Part shown: positions 1 through 7,879 of the stretch, one piece after another
Position numbering within the stretch: the stretch's first letter is position 1
How the letters are laid out: every line of letters begins with the position of its first letter
Origin: a bacterium 1xD42-87
GTDB lineage: Bacteria > Bacillota > Clostridia > Lachnospirales > Lachnospiraceae
Direction of reading: 5' to 3'
Assembly: GCA_003611805.1 (NCBI GenBank)
Contig: RAYM01000023.1
Span: 1-64,000, forward strand
DNA length: 64,000 nt
Notes under the pieces: model-generated
The model's database searches: none
The model's input: only the letters and a program-made list of their open reading frames with translations
Told to the model about the DNA's origin: nothing
Position numbers and translations under genes: made by a program

Positions 1-5
1 TTCAT
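1..5 (-). CDS. Start codon of a divergent gene running off the left edge
   Basis: On the minus strand an ATG at 5-3 is preceded by a very strong ribosome binding site, GGGAGGAGGTG (25-15), with 9 bases between. Only the first codons are in the window, so the product is unknown. It would be divergent from the tyrosine recombinase and would lie in the same mobile element. The call rests only on the Shine-Dalgarno/ATG spacing. Confidence 0.4.
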
Positions 6-164
6 TATTGTTATCACCTCCTCCCGAAGAAGCCTCTTCCCCTTTCTTGTATCCTGACTCATTATAAGCTTTATTATTTTGACTGGCAGAGTTTCACAAT
101 CTCATTTTATATAATATGATATCGTTTGATATTAATGGAATCCATGGAGGAGGAAAATGAGAAT

Positions 165-986
165 ATGGAAACAAATCAGATGCTTATTGAGTATGAAAAG
201 ATGCTGCGAAGGCAAGAAATGGCGGAAAATACGATTAAATCGTATGTTGGCACAGCCAAAAGATTTTTATCAACCTATGAGGCTATAAACAGAAATAACA
301 TATTGGCGTATAAGGAGCATTTGATTTCAAATTATAAGCCAGCCACGGTAAACAACAGAATACTTGCATTAAACCACTTCCTTCATTATCTGAGAAAGGA
401 TACTTTGAAACTGAAAACAATGAAGGTGCAGCAAAAACTTTATCTGGATAATGTGATAAGTAATACAGATTATAGGAAGCTGATCAGGAATCTTAAAAAG
501 GATGGGAAAAAGAAATGGTATATGATAGTACGGACAATGGTTTGTACAGGTGCGAGGATTGGGGAAATCATTGCATTTCAGGCAGAAGATGTATATGCCG
601 GATATATAGAGCTGTATGCCAAAGGCAGTAAACTCCGGCGGATTTATTTCCCGGAAATGCTGCAGGCGGAGCTGATCGGATGGCTGGAGGAAGATCAGAG
701 AAAGGAAGGTCCGCTGTTTCTCAATAAAAATGGGGTTACCATATCTGCGAATGGTATAGCCACAATGTTTAAGAAATTTGCACTTCAGTATCATATTGAT
801 CCAAAAGTAATGCATCCACATGCATTCAGGCACAGATTTGCGTTAAATTTTCTGTCAAGGAAACCGAATGACATTGTTTTACTTGCAGATATTTTAGGGC
901 ACTCAAACATCAATACTACCCGCATATACACAAGGCGGACAGCACAGGAACAATACAGGATAATCAATGCAGTAGTTGACTGGTAA
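165..986 (+). CDS. Tyrosine recombinase (XerC/XerD-like integrase)
   Basis: Site-specific tyrosine recombinase of about 273 residues that would cut and rejoin DNA through a phosphotyrosine intermediate. An N-terminal SAM-like core-binding domain covers roughly the first 90 residues. The catalytic domain shows the Arg in TGARIGE, HAFRH (His-x-x-Arg), LGHSN (second His) and the nucleophile in RIYTR near the C-terminus. An upstream in-frame TTG (126) and ATGs (135, 144) exist, but GGAGGAGG at 146-153 places the best start at ATG 165. It is single-domain size without the AP2-like DNA-binding domain of Tn916-type integrases. A terminator follows directly, so it is probably monocistronic. Because a large serine recombinase sits at the element's right end, this enzyme may have another role, such as resolution or inversion of a different site, rather than integration. 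Confidence 0.9.
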   Translation: METNQMLIEYEKMLRRQEMAENTIKSYVGTAKRFLSTYEAINRNNILAYKEHLISNYKPATVNNRILALNHFLHYLRKDTLKLKTMKVQQKLYLDNVISNTDYRKLIRNLKKDGKKKWYMIVRTMVCTGARIGEIIAFQAEDVYAGYIELYAKGSKLRRIYFPEMLQAELIGWLEEDQRKEGPLFLNKNGVTISANGIATMFKKFALQYHIDPKVMHPHAFRHRFALNFLSRKPNDIVLLADILGHSNINTTRIYTRRTAQEQYRIINAVVDW

Positions 987-996
987 AAGAAAAGGG

Positions 997-1025
997 CAGC
1001 CGGAAACAGTATCCGGCTGTTTTTT
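997..1025 (+). terminator. Intrinsic terminator after the tyrosine recombinase
   Basis: Perfect 8-bp stem CAGCCGGA (997-1004) and TCCGGCTG (1012-1019), 7-base loop, followed by a T-run at 1020-1025. It ends the recombinase transcript 11 bases after its stop codon. Confidence 0.88.
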
Positions 1026-1158
1026 ATTGCAATGAAGTTTTGGGAAGGAGGTGGTTCCCTTGTGCGTCTTAAAATCAGCCCAAACGTGATGAAGCACAGT
1101 GTTAGGCAGTAACAGGCGGAGACAGCCGGAAATTTCACGGGCTGCCTTTCCGGGTGTT

Positions 1159-1174
1159 TATGCGACGTCGCATA
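1159..1174. promoter_or_regulatory. 16-bp element palindrome, site 1 (before topB)
   Basis: Perfect palindrome TATGCGACGTCGCATA ending 24 bases before the topB start codon. First of eight copies in the mobile element; see sites at 5223, 7836, 8587, 10930, 12102, 12667 and 13672. Operator or 5' leader hairpin. Confidence 0.75.
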
Positions 1175-1198
1175 TAGTAAAGAAAAGAGGAGCAGGGC

Positions 1199-3334
1199 AT
1201 GGGAAAAGTATTAATTGTAGCAGAGAAACCCGCTGCCGGGGCAGATATAGCAAAGGTTGTCGGCGCGGGGGAAAAACATAATGGATATATGGAGGGGGAA
1301 CGGTACGTAGTGACATGGGCTGTCGGACATCTGGTCGGGCTGAAACAACCGCAGGAACATGATGAAAAATATAAAAAATGGGATATTTCCAATCTGCCTG
1401 TTTCATTTGAATTATCGGACAGCCTGAAGGTACTTCCGAAAACAAAATATCAATACAAAGTGATCAAGGAACTGATTCACAGGAATGACATTGATATGCT
1501 GATTAATGCCGGTGATGCAGGGCGGGAGGGATATCTGATCCAGGAGTGGATATACCGCATGGCAGGATGCCGTCTGCCAAAGAAGGTTCTGTGGGCATCT
1601 TCTTTGACAAAAGCAGGAATACAGACGGCTATGGATAACCTGAAAGAAAATGATCTGCCGGAGTTCCAAGGGATCCTCCGTGAGGCAGAAGCAAGAGCGG
1701 AGGGGGATTATATATTAGGATTTAACTACAGTCCGCTCCTCACGCTCACACGTGCTTACAGACAGACGCTGTCATATGGTCGTTGCCAGACTCCATTGCT
1801 GCAGCTTGTATATCTGCGGGATAAAGCGATCCGGGAATTTAAGTCAGAACCTTATTGGAATGTAGAAGTCACATTTGCAAAGGGATTCAAAGGGCTTCTG
1901 ATCGGAGAGGATGGAAACGGGCTGAAATTTTTCAAAAAAAGTGATGCAGAGGCAGCATTAGGAAAAAACAGCGGGACTGGTACAGTTGTGCAGTACGAAA
2001 AGCAGGAGAAAAAGGAGAAGGCGCCGCTCTTATATAATCTTGCCAGACTGCAGCAGCAGATGGGGCGCAGATACAACTTTTCTCCAGATAAAACGCTGGA
2101 GATAGCACAGGCTTTATATGAAAAATATAAGATACTTTCCTATCCCCGCACAGACAGTCAGTACCTGTCCATGGACGTCTACGATGAAATTGCGGAGCAT
2201 CTGGAAAGCTGCCGCTTCGGAGAGTTTGCGGCGGCAATAGATAAAATAGACCTGACGGCTCTGCAGGCGGATAAAAGCTATTTTAACGATCTGAAAGTGA
2301 CAGACCATCATGCACTGATCCCTACGATCAATGCAGATATGAAAACAGCCTACGGATCCCTGTCGGAAGATGAGAAACGGGTGTTTGATGCTGTGGTTTT
2401 TTCACTGATTGCCATATTTTATCCTGTATATGAGTACGATACGACAAAGATTATAGCAGACATTGGTGGAAACAAATTTAAGTCAGCAGGCACAACAATC
2501 CGCCAGCTTGGTTACAGGCAGCTCTTTAAAAATGCTTCAGACAAGAAGGATAACGACCTGCAGATACTGCCCGAGCTTTCAGAGGGAGACAGCCTTGCTG
2601 TTGATTCCGCAGTCCTATTAGCGAAAAGGACAGAACCGCCTAAGAAGTACAACGATGAAACGATTGTCAGGGTGATGGAGAACTACAGCATCGGTACAAG
2701 CGCAACAAGGGCAGATATCATCCAGAAGCTGCAGAACCCCAAGAGGCAGTTTATTGTCCGCGAGAATGGCAAATACAGCGTTACAGAGCTGGGAGAAGAG
2801 TACATAAAGATTGTACCAGAGGAACTCAAGGCGCCGGACCTTACGCGGCAGTTTGAAGAGAATCTGCAGAAAATCAATGCCGGTGATCTCAGCAAAGAGG
2901 AGTTTCTTGCAAGCCTGCTTGAAGATATCAGCAGTAACATAGAAAAATTTATTTCAACACCGGTGCCGGATGAGAAAAAAATCGGATATGCTGCAGCAAA
3001 GCAGCGGGAAGGCAGGGAAAAACTCGGGATATGCCCGAAATGCGGTGCAGAGGTCAAACGAGGGCTGTATGGGGCATACTGCACGGGAAAATGTGGTATG
3101 GTTCTGGGTAAAATCCGGGGAAAGGATCTGACAGAGGAGCAGGTTACTGCCCTTTTGAATAACCAGAAGATATATGTGACCGGGATTAAGAAAAAGGAGG
3201 GCGGGGGAACCTATTCAGCATATTTTATTCCGGAGGGGATAGAAGAGTACAGCTACACAGCACAAGACGGGGAACAAAAGAAAGGGTGGCGGTTTAAGTT
3301 TTCAACAGAATTCAAGCCCAGAAAGAAGAGGTAA
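1199..3334 (+). CDS. topB: DNA topoisomerase III
   Basis: Type IA topoisomerase of 711 residues that relaxes or decatenates single-stranded-containing DNA; plasmid and ICE copies are thought to help processing during transfer or replication. The TOPRIM domain is at the N-terminus (LIVAEKP at residues 4-10, then DAGREG near residue 107). The active-site tyrosine is Tyr315 in YPRTDSQYL. A C-terminal zinc-ribbon-like segment (CPKCGAEV followed by CTGKCGMVL) and a TopB C-terminal tail follow. Length fits ICE-encoded TopB. The start has the Shine-Dalgarno GAGGAG just upstream and lies 24 bases after a TATGCGACGTCGCATA palindrome. It is followed after 6 bases by the pentapeptide-repeat gene, so the two probably form one operon ending at the 5167-5223 terminator. 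Confidence 0.95.
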   Translation: MGKVLIVAEKPAAGADIAKVVGAGEKHNGYMEGERYVVTWAVGHLVGLKQPQEHDEKYKKWDISNLPVSFELSDSLKVLPKTKYQYKVIKELIHRNDIDMLINAGDAGREGYLIQEWIYRMAGCRLPKKVLWASSLTKAGIQTAMDNLKENDLPEFQGILREAEARAEGDYILGFNYSPLLTLTRAYRQTLSYGRCQTPLLQLVYLRDKAIREFKSEPYWNVEVTFAKGFKGLLIGEDGNGLKFFKKSDAEAALGKNSGTGTVVQYEKQEKKEKAPLLYNLARLQQQMGRRYNFSPDKTLEIAQALYEKYKILSYPRTDSQYLSMDVYDEIAEHLESCRFGEFAAAIDKIDLTALQADKSYFNDLKVTDHHALIPTINADMKTAYGSLSEDEKRVFDAVVFSLIAIFYPVYEYDTTKIIADIGGNKFKSAGTTIRQLGYRQLFKNASDKKDNDLQILPELSEGDSLAVDSAVLLAKRTEPPKKYNDETIVRVMENYSIGTSATRADIIQKLQNPKRQFIVRENGKYSVTELGEEYIKIVPEELKAPDLTRQFEENLQKINAGDLSKEEFLASLLEDISSNIEKFISTPVPDEKKIGYAAAKQREGREKLGICPKCGAEVKRGLYGAYCTGKCGMVLGKIRGKDLTEEQVTALLNNQKIYVTGIKKKEGGGTYSAYFIPEGIEEYSYTAQDGEQKKGWRFKFSTEFKPRKKR

Positions 3335-3340
3335 CCAAAT

Positions 3341-5164
3341 ATGTCAAAAATTACAGAATATTTATCAGATTACATGAAGGAGCTGGACAGCTACATGAAC
3401 CGCCTTAACAGGGACGGGCTGTCAAGGAAGGATCGGAAGCTTTTCCTTGACCTGAGCAATGAGTATTATGATATTTTTCAGAAAGAAGAGGATTTTCCCA
3501 ATGAACTATTGAGGGGTATATCTGAATTCAGTGATAATATTGCGAACCAATCGAACGAGGGCAAAGAGCTGGCGGGAAGATACAGGGATAATGTTGTGCA
3601 GCACGCAACTGATTATATTAATACATTACTGCGAAATGAACTTCAGTTTGGTATATTTCAAAGAGATGCGGAGATTATAAATCTACAGCGTGAAAAAATA
3701 CAGATGCTGCAGGAGCTGGTGGATCTTGATATAAAGGCGAATGGGCAGATTACAGATCAAACACAGGATATTCTCGATGTACAGAACTGCGAGCTATTAA
3801 AAAATGGGCGTGTCAGGGAGCTTTCATTATGGGAGCAGACAAATTCGGCACAGGAAATAACGATGTACCAGGAGGAGATGGTGCAACAGGGTAAGGCTGA
3901 TAAGAAAGATGAGGTATCTATGGAGAAAAAGAGAGTGGTCAGCAAAGATGAACTGGATCAGCTAATCAACAGTCACCTTATGGAAAGCAGGTCCGGGCGT
4001 GGAGCAAAAACTCTGGATCTGTCAAATTGCATTATATCCAACTATGTGTTTAAGGGAGATATGTCAGCGGTATCATTTGACCATGCAGATCTGCGTTACT
4101 GTGAATTTCGTATGACGAAAGCTGAGCATGTAAGTTTTCAGGATGCTGTTTTTACCGAATGTAAAATGACACAGGCAGAATTTGAACATTGTAGTTTTAA
4201 CAACGCGGATATTAAAGCAGCCAAAGTCGCAAACAGTATGTTCAGGGGCAGCTCTTTCAATACAGCAGATATGCGGCAGTGCTCAATTCAGAATTCTGTA
4301 TTTTACCATACATCCTTTACAGATACCCGTATGCGTGAATTATCGGGAAGTGAAAACATATTCCATGAATGTGGAAATCTGGCGGATACCGTAAAATTGG
4401 AGGCAACTCCTGATATGGATCGGGAGGAAGCGGCAAATTACGTGAACAGTCTGCGGGAAATGTTTAATAATGAGGGGTATATGTACTCATGGGAATTAGA
4501 TGGTGCAGACTTAGAGAATTACGCTGCAGATTTTTCCATAAAAATATCCCATGATGGAAAGACTGTTGAGGAAGAAAGATATTCTGCGCTGCTAGATCCG
4601 GATACCTATGCGATATCACATATTGATACCGGACGGCAGGGAGATTCACTCATCAGGATGTTTATGCCGGAAATGAACAGGGTGATCATGGGGAATCTGC
4701 AGAAAATCAAAGAACAAGAAGAGCCGCGGGTCAGATTGAAGTTTCCCTATATGACAAGAGCCACTTTTATGCTGGTGAAGGATGAAATCAAGCGTATGGG
4801 AGCAACGTTTGATCCCGGACGCAAGGAATGGTATGTGAAACAGGGCGTTGGAAAGGAAACTATTAACCACATTCGGGATTATATCGAAGAACATGATGAG
4901 GCAATTTATTTGAAGCTGCCATTTATAGAGGATGCACAGAAATTCAAGCAGATACTTGAAGAAATAAAACAAAATGGCGCGCGTTATAACCCCATGAAAA
5001 AGAAATGGTATATTACAGAAACAATGGATCGGAGTAAATTCTTTGTATACCTTCCAAATAATTCTGTGCACCAGAAGTTAAGTGGATTTAAAGCTGAAGC
5101 AGAAAAGCAGACAGATAAGCACGAAGCGGGATACAGAAAAAGAGAGGCGCCGGAACTGGCATAA
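3341..5164 (+). CDS. Pentapeptide-repeat protein with two C-terminal DUF5710-like domains
   Basis: Unnamed 607-residue protein of the mobile element. Residues 1 to about 210 are charged and probably helical. A pentapeptide-repeat stretch spans roughly residues 225-340 (A-D/N-L/F-x-x pattern, for example ADLRYCEF, ADIKAAKV, ADMRQCSI), which folds as a right-handed beta-helix in known family members. The C-terminus has two related units of about 55 residues, each with a pattern of a proline-containing strand, GA-T/R-F/Y, P and K-x-W-Y (KEWYV, KKWYI), resembling DUF5710. The function is not known; pentapeptide proteins on mobile elements sometimes mimic DNA, so an anti-restriction or gyrase-related role is only a guess. 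Second gene of the topB unit. Confidence 0.72.
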   Translation: MSKITEYLSDYMKELDSYMNRLNRDGLSRKDRKLFLDLSNEYYDIFQKEEDFPNELLRGISEFSDNIANQSNEGKELAGRYRDNVVQHATDYINTLLRNELQFGIFQRDAEIINLQREKIQMLQELVDLDIKANGQITDQTQDILDVQNCELLKNGRVRELSLWEQTNSAQEITMYQEEMVQQGKADKKDEVSMEKKRVVSKDELDQLINSHLMESRSGRGAKTLDLSNCIISNYVFKGDMSAVSFDHADLRYCEFRMTKAEHVSFQDAVFTECKMTQAEFEHCSFNNADIKAAKVANSMFRGSSFNTADMRQCSIQNSVFYHTSFTDTRMRELSGSENIFHECGNLADTVKLEATPDMDREEAANYVNSLREMFNNEGYMYSWELDGADLENYAADFSIKISHDGKTVEEERYSALLDPDTYAISHIDTGRQGDSLIRMFMPEMNRVIMGNLQKIKEQEEPRVRLKFPYMTRATFMLVKDEIKRMGATFDPGRKEWYVKQGVGKETINHIRDYIEEHDEAIYLKLPFIEDAQKFKQILEEIKQNGARYNPMKKKWYITETMDRSKFFVYLPNNSVHQKLSGFKAEAEKQTDKHEAGYRKREAPELA

Positions 5165-5166
5165 GC

Positions 5167-5223
5167 AAACAGGGCACGGAAGACCAGACAGAGGTCAGGT
5201 TTTCCGTGCTGTTTCTGTTTTTT
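5167..5223 (+). terminator. Terminator of the topB unit
   Basis: Long stem: arm 5167-5181 pairs with 5202-5214 (GCACGGAA with TTCCGTGC and AAACAG with TGTTT), with an inner GACC/GGTC stem, followed by a T-rich run 5215-5223. The T-run abuts palindrome site 2. Confidence 0.82.
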
Positions 5224-5238
5224 ATGCGACATCGCATA
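5223..5238. promoter_or_regulatory. Element palindrome, site 2 (before mobC)
   Basis: TATGCGACATCGCATA, one central change from the perfect palindrome. The change is in the four bases that would form the loop if the sequence folds as RNA; the 6-bp arms TATGCG and CGCATA are intact. It ends 23 bases before the mobC start. Confidence 0.72.
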
Positions 5239-5261
5239 AATAAAAAGGAAGGATGGAGAGC

Positions 5262-5600
5262 ATGGGGAAAGAACCGTTCAGAGTAAGGGACAGGCAGTTA
5301 AAAATATGGGTCACAGATTATGAGTACAAGTTAATCCAAGAGCGGATGAAGATATCCGGCTCGGCTACGCTGAGAGAGTTTATGCTCGACGCGGCGACGA
5401 ATGGGTTTCTGATCAATGTGGATTATTCCGATATCAAGGCACTTGCATATGAGATCAACAAGATCGGGAACAACATCAACCAGATCGCGCACAAGATAAA
5501 CAGTGAAGGGCTTGTTTATAAGAGCCAGATCGAGGACGTGCAGGAAGATATAAATATGATATGGAAACTTTTGCGGTCGAAGTTTTATCAGATTCCGTAG
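5262..5600 (+). CDS. mobC: MobC-like relaxosome accessory protein
   Basis: Small protein of 112 residues matching the bacterial mobilisation protein MobC family. In that family it binds oriT DNA next to the nick site and helps the relaxase open the strands. The N-terminal part looks like a ribbon-helix-helix DNA-binding region (strand around RQLKIWVTDYEY, then helices), and the C-terminal half has the typical family pattern EINKIGNNINQIAHKIN. ATG 5253 lies directly on the AAGGAAGG Shine-Dalgarno, so ATG 5262, 9 bases further, is chosen. It precedes the relaxase by 22 bases, the usual mobC-mobA order. Confidence 0.88.
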   Translation: MGKEPFRVRDRQLKIWVTDYEYKLIQERMKISGSATLREFMLDAATNGFLINVDYSDIKALAYEINKIGNNINQIAHKINSEGLVYKSQIEDVQEDINMIWKLLRSKFYQIP

Positions 5601-5622
5601 AGCCTTCCGGTGGAGAAAAAAT

Positions 5623-7074
5623 ATGGCTACATCAAAATTAAAAGTTATTAAGAAAACGCTCAGAAAAGCGATTGACTATATTGCTAATCCGGAAAAAACA
5701 AAGGATGGCACACTTATTTACTCACATGGCTGTTCTGTGGAGACTGCAGACCGGGAGATGGAACTTACGGCAAGGCAGGGAACCGGGAGAGGCGACCGGA
5801 TTGCCTATCACCTGATCCAGTCCTTTGCCCCGGGTGATGACATTACCCCGGAGAAGGCGCTGGAGCTGGGAATTGAATTTGCCAGAAGGGTTACAGGGGG
5901 AAAGTATGAATTTGTTGTATCGACACATATTGATAAGGATCATATACATAACCACATTATATTTAATGCGGTTGACTATGTGAGTCACAGAAAGTATCAT
6001 TCTGACGAGAAAGATAAGTACAGGATCCGGGATATTAATGATGAGATCTGCAGCGCTAATAATCTGTCGGTGCTGCCAAAATATGACGGGAAGAGAAAGG
6101 CGAAGTATAGAAATACATATAAAGAGGAAAAAATATCTTGGCAGAAAAAACTGAAATCTGTAATAGATGATGCAATCAGAAATTCGGATACGTTTGATGA
6201 AATGCTGTATGCGCTTGAAATGGAAGGGTATGAAATTAAGCGCGGCAAGTACATTTCATTTCGGGCACCGGGACAGGAGCGTTTCACTAGGGCGAAGACG
6301 ATTGGAGATAGTTATAGCGAAGATGCAATCCGAGAAAGAATTGCAAATAAGGATAAAGAGCCGGAATTGCTGGCTGAGGAAACGGAAGTTACTGTTCCGA
6401 AGAAAAAGCAGACAGCATCAGAAGTTAAAGGACAGGTGATATCAAAGAAAAAGGAATTTCCGTCAAAACGGATCAACCTTCTGGTGGACATTTCCAAGAA
6501 TATCAAGGCACAGCAGTCTAAAGCATATGAACATGCGTTAGTCAGAAGCAATATTAATACATTAGTGAAAACCATGAATTTTTTGATATCCCATAAAATA
6601 ACGACGCCGGAGGAGTTCCAGATTTATGCGGAGGCTAAAAATGCAGAGTATTCACTTTATAGGAAAGACATCAGGAAGATTGAAAGTGAACTGATGGACC
6701 TTTCTGAAAAAATAAAATTTACCCAGAATTATAAAAAGAATGCCCATGTGTTTTATGAGTCAAGGCGCGCCAAGGATCCGGCGGCGTATGCAAGGGAGCA
6801 CGAGGATCAGATTGTTTTGTTTAAAGCATCTGAATTATATTTCAAGCGAAAACAACTGAACCCGAAGGAAATGAACCTTGCTGAAATGTTTGAAAAATAC
6901 AGACAACTAAATGCAGAAAAAGCGGAACTTGATAAGCGGAGCAATTCTCTGAAACGTGAGATCAAGGAGTTGGAGGTGGTTGCGGAGAATATAGAAAAAG
7001 CTGTCGGGGAGGATATTGCCGGAAAAGAAGCTACCCAGAAAAACACAGAGAAAGGGAAAGAACGGGAAATATAA
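5623..7074 (+). CDS. MobA/VirD2-family relaxase
   Basis: Relaxase of 483 residues expected to nick one strand at oriT, stay covalently attached to the 5' end and pilot DNA transfer. The HUH-type metal motif is clear: His107, His109 and His111 in DKDHIHNH, inside strand FVVSTHIDKDHIHNHIIFNA. Candidate catalytic tyrosines lie in the first 30 residues (for example Tyr19 in IDYIANPEKT). The remaining C-terminal half is lysine/glutamate-rich and predicted coiled coil. Length and motif fit MOBP-type relaxases of Firmicutes mobilisable elements. No coupling protein or type IV secretion gene is visible in the window, so the element may be mobilisable or its conjugation genes lie to the left. A terminator follows at 7091. 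Confidence 0.92.
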   Translation: MATSKLKVIKKTLRKAIDYIANPEKTKDGTLIYSHGCSVETADREMELTARQGTGRGDRIAYHLIQSFAPGDDITPEKALELGIEFARRVTGGKYEFVVSTHIDKDHIHNHIIFNAVDYVSHRKYHSDEKDKYRIRDINDEICSANNLSVLPKYDGKRKAKYRNTYKEEKISWQKKLKSVIDDAIRNSDTFDEMLYALEMEGYEIKRGKYISFRAPGQERFTRAKTIGDSYSEDAIRERIANKDKEPELLAEETEVTVPKKKQTASEVKGQVISKKKEFPSKRINLLVDISKNIKAQQSKAYEHALVRSNINTLVKTMNFLISHKITTPEEFQIYAEAKNAEYSLYRKDIRKIESELMDLSEKIKFTQNYKKNAHVFYESRRAKDPAAYAREHEDQIVLFKASELYFKRKQLNPKEMNLAEMFEKYRQLNAEKAELDKRSNSLKREIKELEVVAENIEKAVGEDIAGKEATQKNTEKGKEREI

Positions 7075-7090
7075 TAACAGGTGCTACAAT

Positions 7091-7138
7091 AAATGCAGGC
7101 ATTTCTACTTTGCTAGATTTGCCTGCATTTCTTTTTTT
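7091..7138 (+). terminator. Terminator of the mob operon
   Basis: 11-bp stem AAATGCAGGCA (7091-7101) with TGCCTGCATTT (7120-7130), followed by a T-run at 7132-7138. Confidence 0.88.
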
Positions 7139-7140
7139 GG

Positions 7141-7391
7141 GTTTTAGTCCGCACAGGCAGACTTGTATAAAGCACAGGAAGCCGCACGCGGCATAACAAA
7201 GGGGTTTGGGGATGTGCCCCAACAAGCAAAATAATCTGAAATTCCCGGTACGGGGATTTTAGATTATGGTGTAAATGGGTACCCATTTGCGTTGCTTGCT
7301 ACTCCGTGAAAATGGTGATTTTCACGGACGTGTTTTAGCCCGCATAGGCGGGCTGTACAAAACACATAATGCCGTGAACGGCATAAAAGAA
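7141..7391. other. Candidate oriT: paired repeats and hairpin cluster
   Basis: Non-coding stretch right after the relaxase. Two diverged direct repeats of about 60 bp (7141-7200 and 7332-7391), each starting GTTTTAG and carrying a small inverted repeat (AGCCCGC/GCGGGCT in copy 2) plus a second mini-hairpin, enclose four further inverted repeats. These are TTGGGG/CCCCAA (7206-7222), a 17-bp near-perfect arm pair 7231-7247 and 7251-7267, the palindrome AAATGGGTACCCATTT (7273-7288), and CCGTGAAAAT/ATTTTCACGG (7304-7327). Such density beside mobC-relaxase genes is what an origin of transfer looks like. The nick site cannot be placed from sequence alone. Confidence 0.55.
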
Positions 7392-7437
7392 GCGAACAAT
7401 GCTACATATCAATAACAGGTGTTCATTTAAGATGTGA

Positions 7438-7466
7438 TTGCGGCACGTAGTCGAATTTGGTATAAT
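7438..7466 (+). promoter_or_regulatory. Promoter of the toxin mRNA
   Basis: TTGCGG (7438-7443), 17 bases, then TATAAT (7461-7466). Predicted transcription start near 7473, so the RNA begins with GCGCTCC, the first of two repeats shared with the opposing RNA. Confidence 0.72.
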
Positions 7467-7551
7467 AAAAATGCGCTCCAAAACGGGTAAGCGGTTCGCC
7501 TTTTGCCAGATGATTCATCTGAGGACTTCCAGATTTAGGGGAGGTATGTCA

Positions 7552-7578
7552 ATGGAAAATCTACGAAAGGGTACTTAG
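7552..7578 (+). CDS. Possible leader peptide before the small hydrophobic toxin
   Basis: Eight codons (MENLRKGT) behind the strongest Shine-Dalgarno of the transcript, GGGGAGG at 7538-7544; an in-frame ATG at 7546 would add two residues. It stops 6 bases before the ATG of the hydrophobic peptide, which has a weak ribosome binding site itself. Translational coupling of a toxin to a leader frame, as mok does for hok, is a plausible role. Confidence 0.35.
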   Translation: MENLRKGT

Positions 7579-7584
7579 GTACAT

Positions 7585-7719
7585 ATGAGATTCGATGTGC
7601 TTGTAGGGATTGTCGGCATTGCTGTAACACTTGTCAGTATAATAACCACTAGTGTCAGCATATGGCAAAACCGCAGGAATAAAGAAAATCAAAAAAGCAA
7701 CCGCCGCTCGCCAAAGTAG
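7585..7719 (+). CDS. Small single-span membrane peptide, putative type I toxin
   Basis: 44-residue peptide. Residues 4-26 are a hydrophobic membrane span (VLVGIVGIAVTLVSII), followed by a strongly basic polar tail (WQNRRNKENQKSNRRSPK). Size, single span and charged tail are those of type I toxins such as Fst or TxpA-like peptides, although I do not recognise the exact family. Its 3' end runs into the shared terminator, so the antisense RNA overlaps the last codons. It would act at the cytoplasmic membrane. Too short to be called by most gene finders. Confidence 0.55.
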   Translation: MRFDVLVGIVGIAVTLVSIITTSVSIWQNRRNKENQKSNRRSPK

Positions 7720-7786
7720 GTAGGTTGCTTTTTGATAAGTAACTGAAAACCAAGGTGAACCGTTTGCTTTACGGAGCGCCTATTAT
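7691..7786 (-). ncRNA. Convergent small RNA, putative RNA antitoxin
   Basis: On the minus strand TTGACA (7821-7816), 17 bases, TATTAT (7798-7793) form a near-consensus promoter. The RNA would start near 7786, carry GCGCTCC (7779-7773) and ACGGTTCACCTT (7764-7753), copies of the blocks in the toxin mRNA, and end at the shared terminator with a T-run read from 7696 to 7691. It overlaps the toxin 3' end by antisense pairing. No open reading frame is evident in it. Confidence 0.6.
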
Positions 7787-7835
7787 GCTTTCATAATATA
7801 CTGATGTGCAGGAATTGTCAACAAATAATAATGTT

Positions 7836-7851
7836 TATGCGATGTCGCATA
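7836..7851. promoter_or_regulatory. Element palindrome, site 3 (before DUF2726 gene)
   Basis: TATGCGATGTCGCATA; one change, again within the central four bases. Ends 28 bases before the start codon at 7880. Confidence 0.72.
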
Positions 7852-7879
7852 AACTGCGACAAGTGAGGGGAAACGAGTT

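Larger units (their letters stand above)
7473..7733 (+). ncRNA. mRNA of a par/Fst-like type I toxin-antitoxin locus
   Basis: Predicted 260-nt transcript from the promoter at 7438 to the bidirectional terminator 7692-7733 (arms AAAAAGCAACC and GGTTGCTTTTT). Its 5' end has GCGCTCC (7473-7479) and GCGGTTCGCCTT (7491-7502). Near-identical blocks occur, in the same order, at the 5' end of the convergent minus-strand RNA. Shared 5' repeats, convergent promoters and one common terminator reproduce the architecture of the Enterococcus pAD1 par (RNA I/RNA II, Fst) locus. This is inference from layout; no sequence identity to Fst is claimed. Confidence 0.6.
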
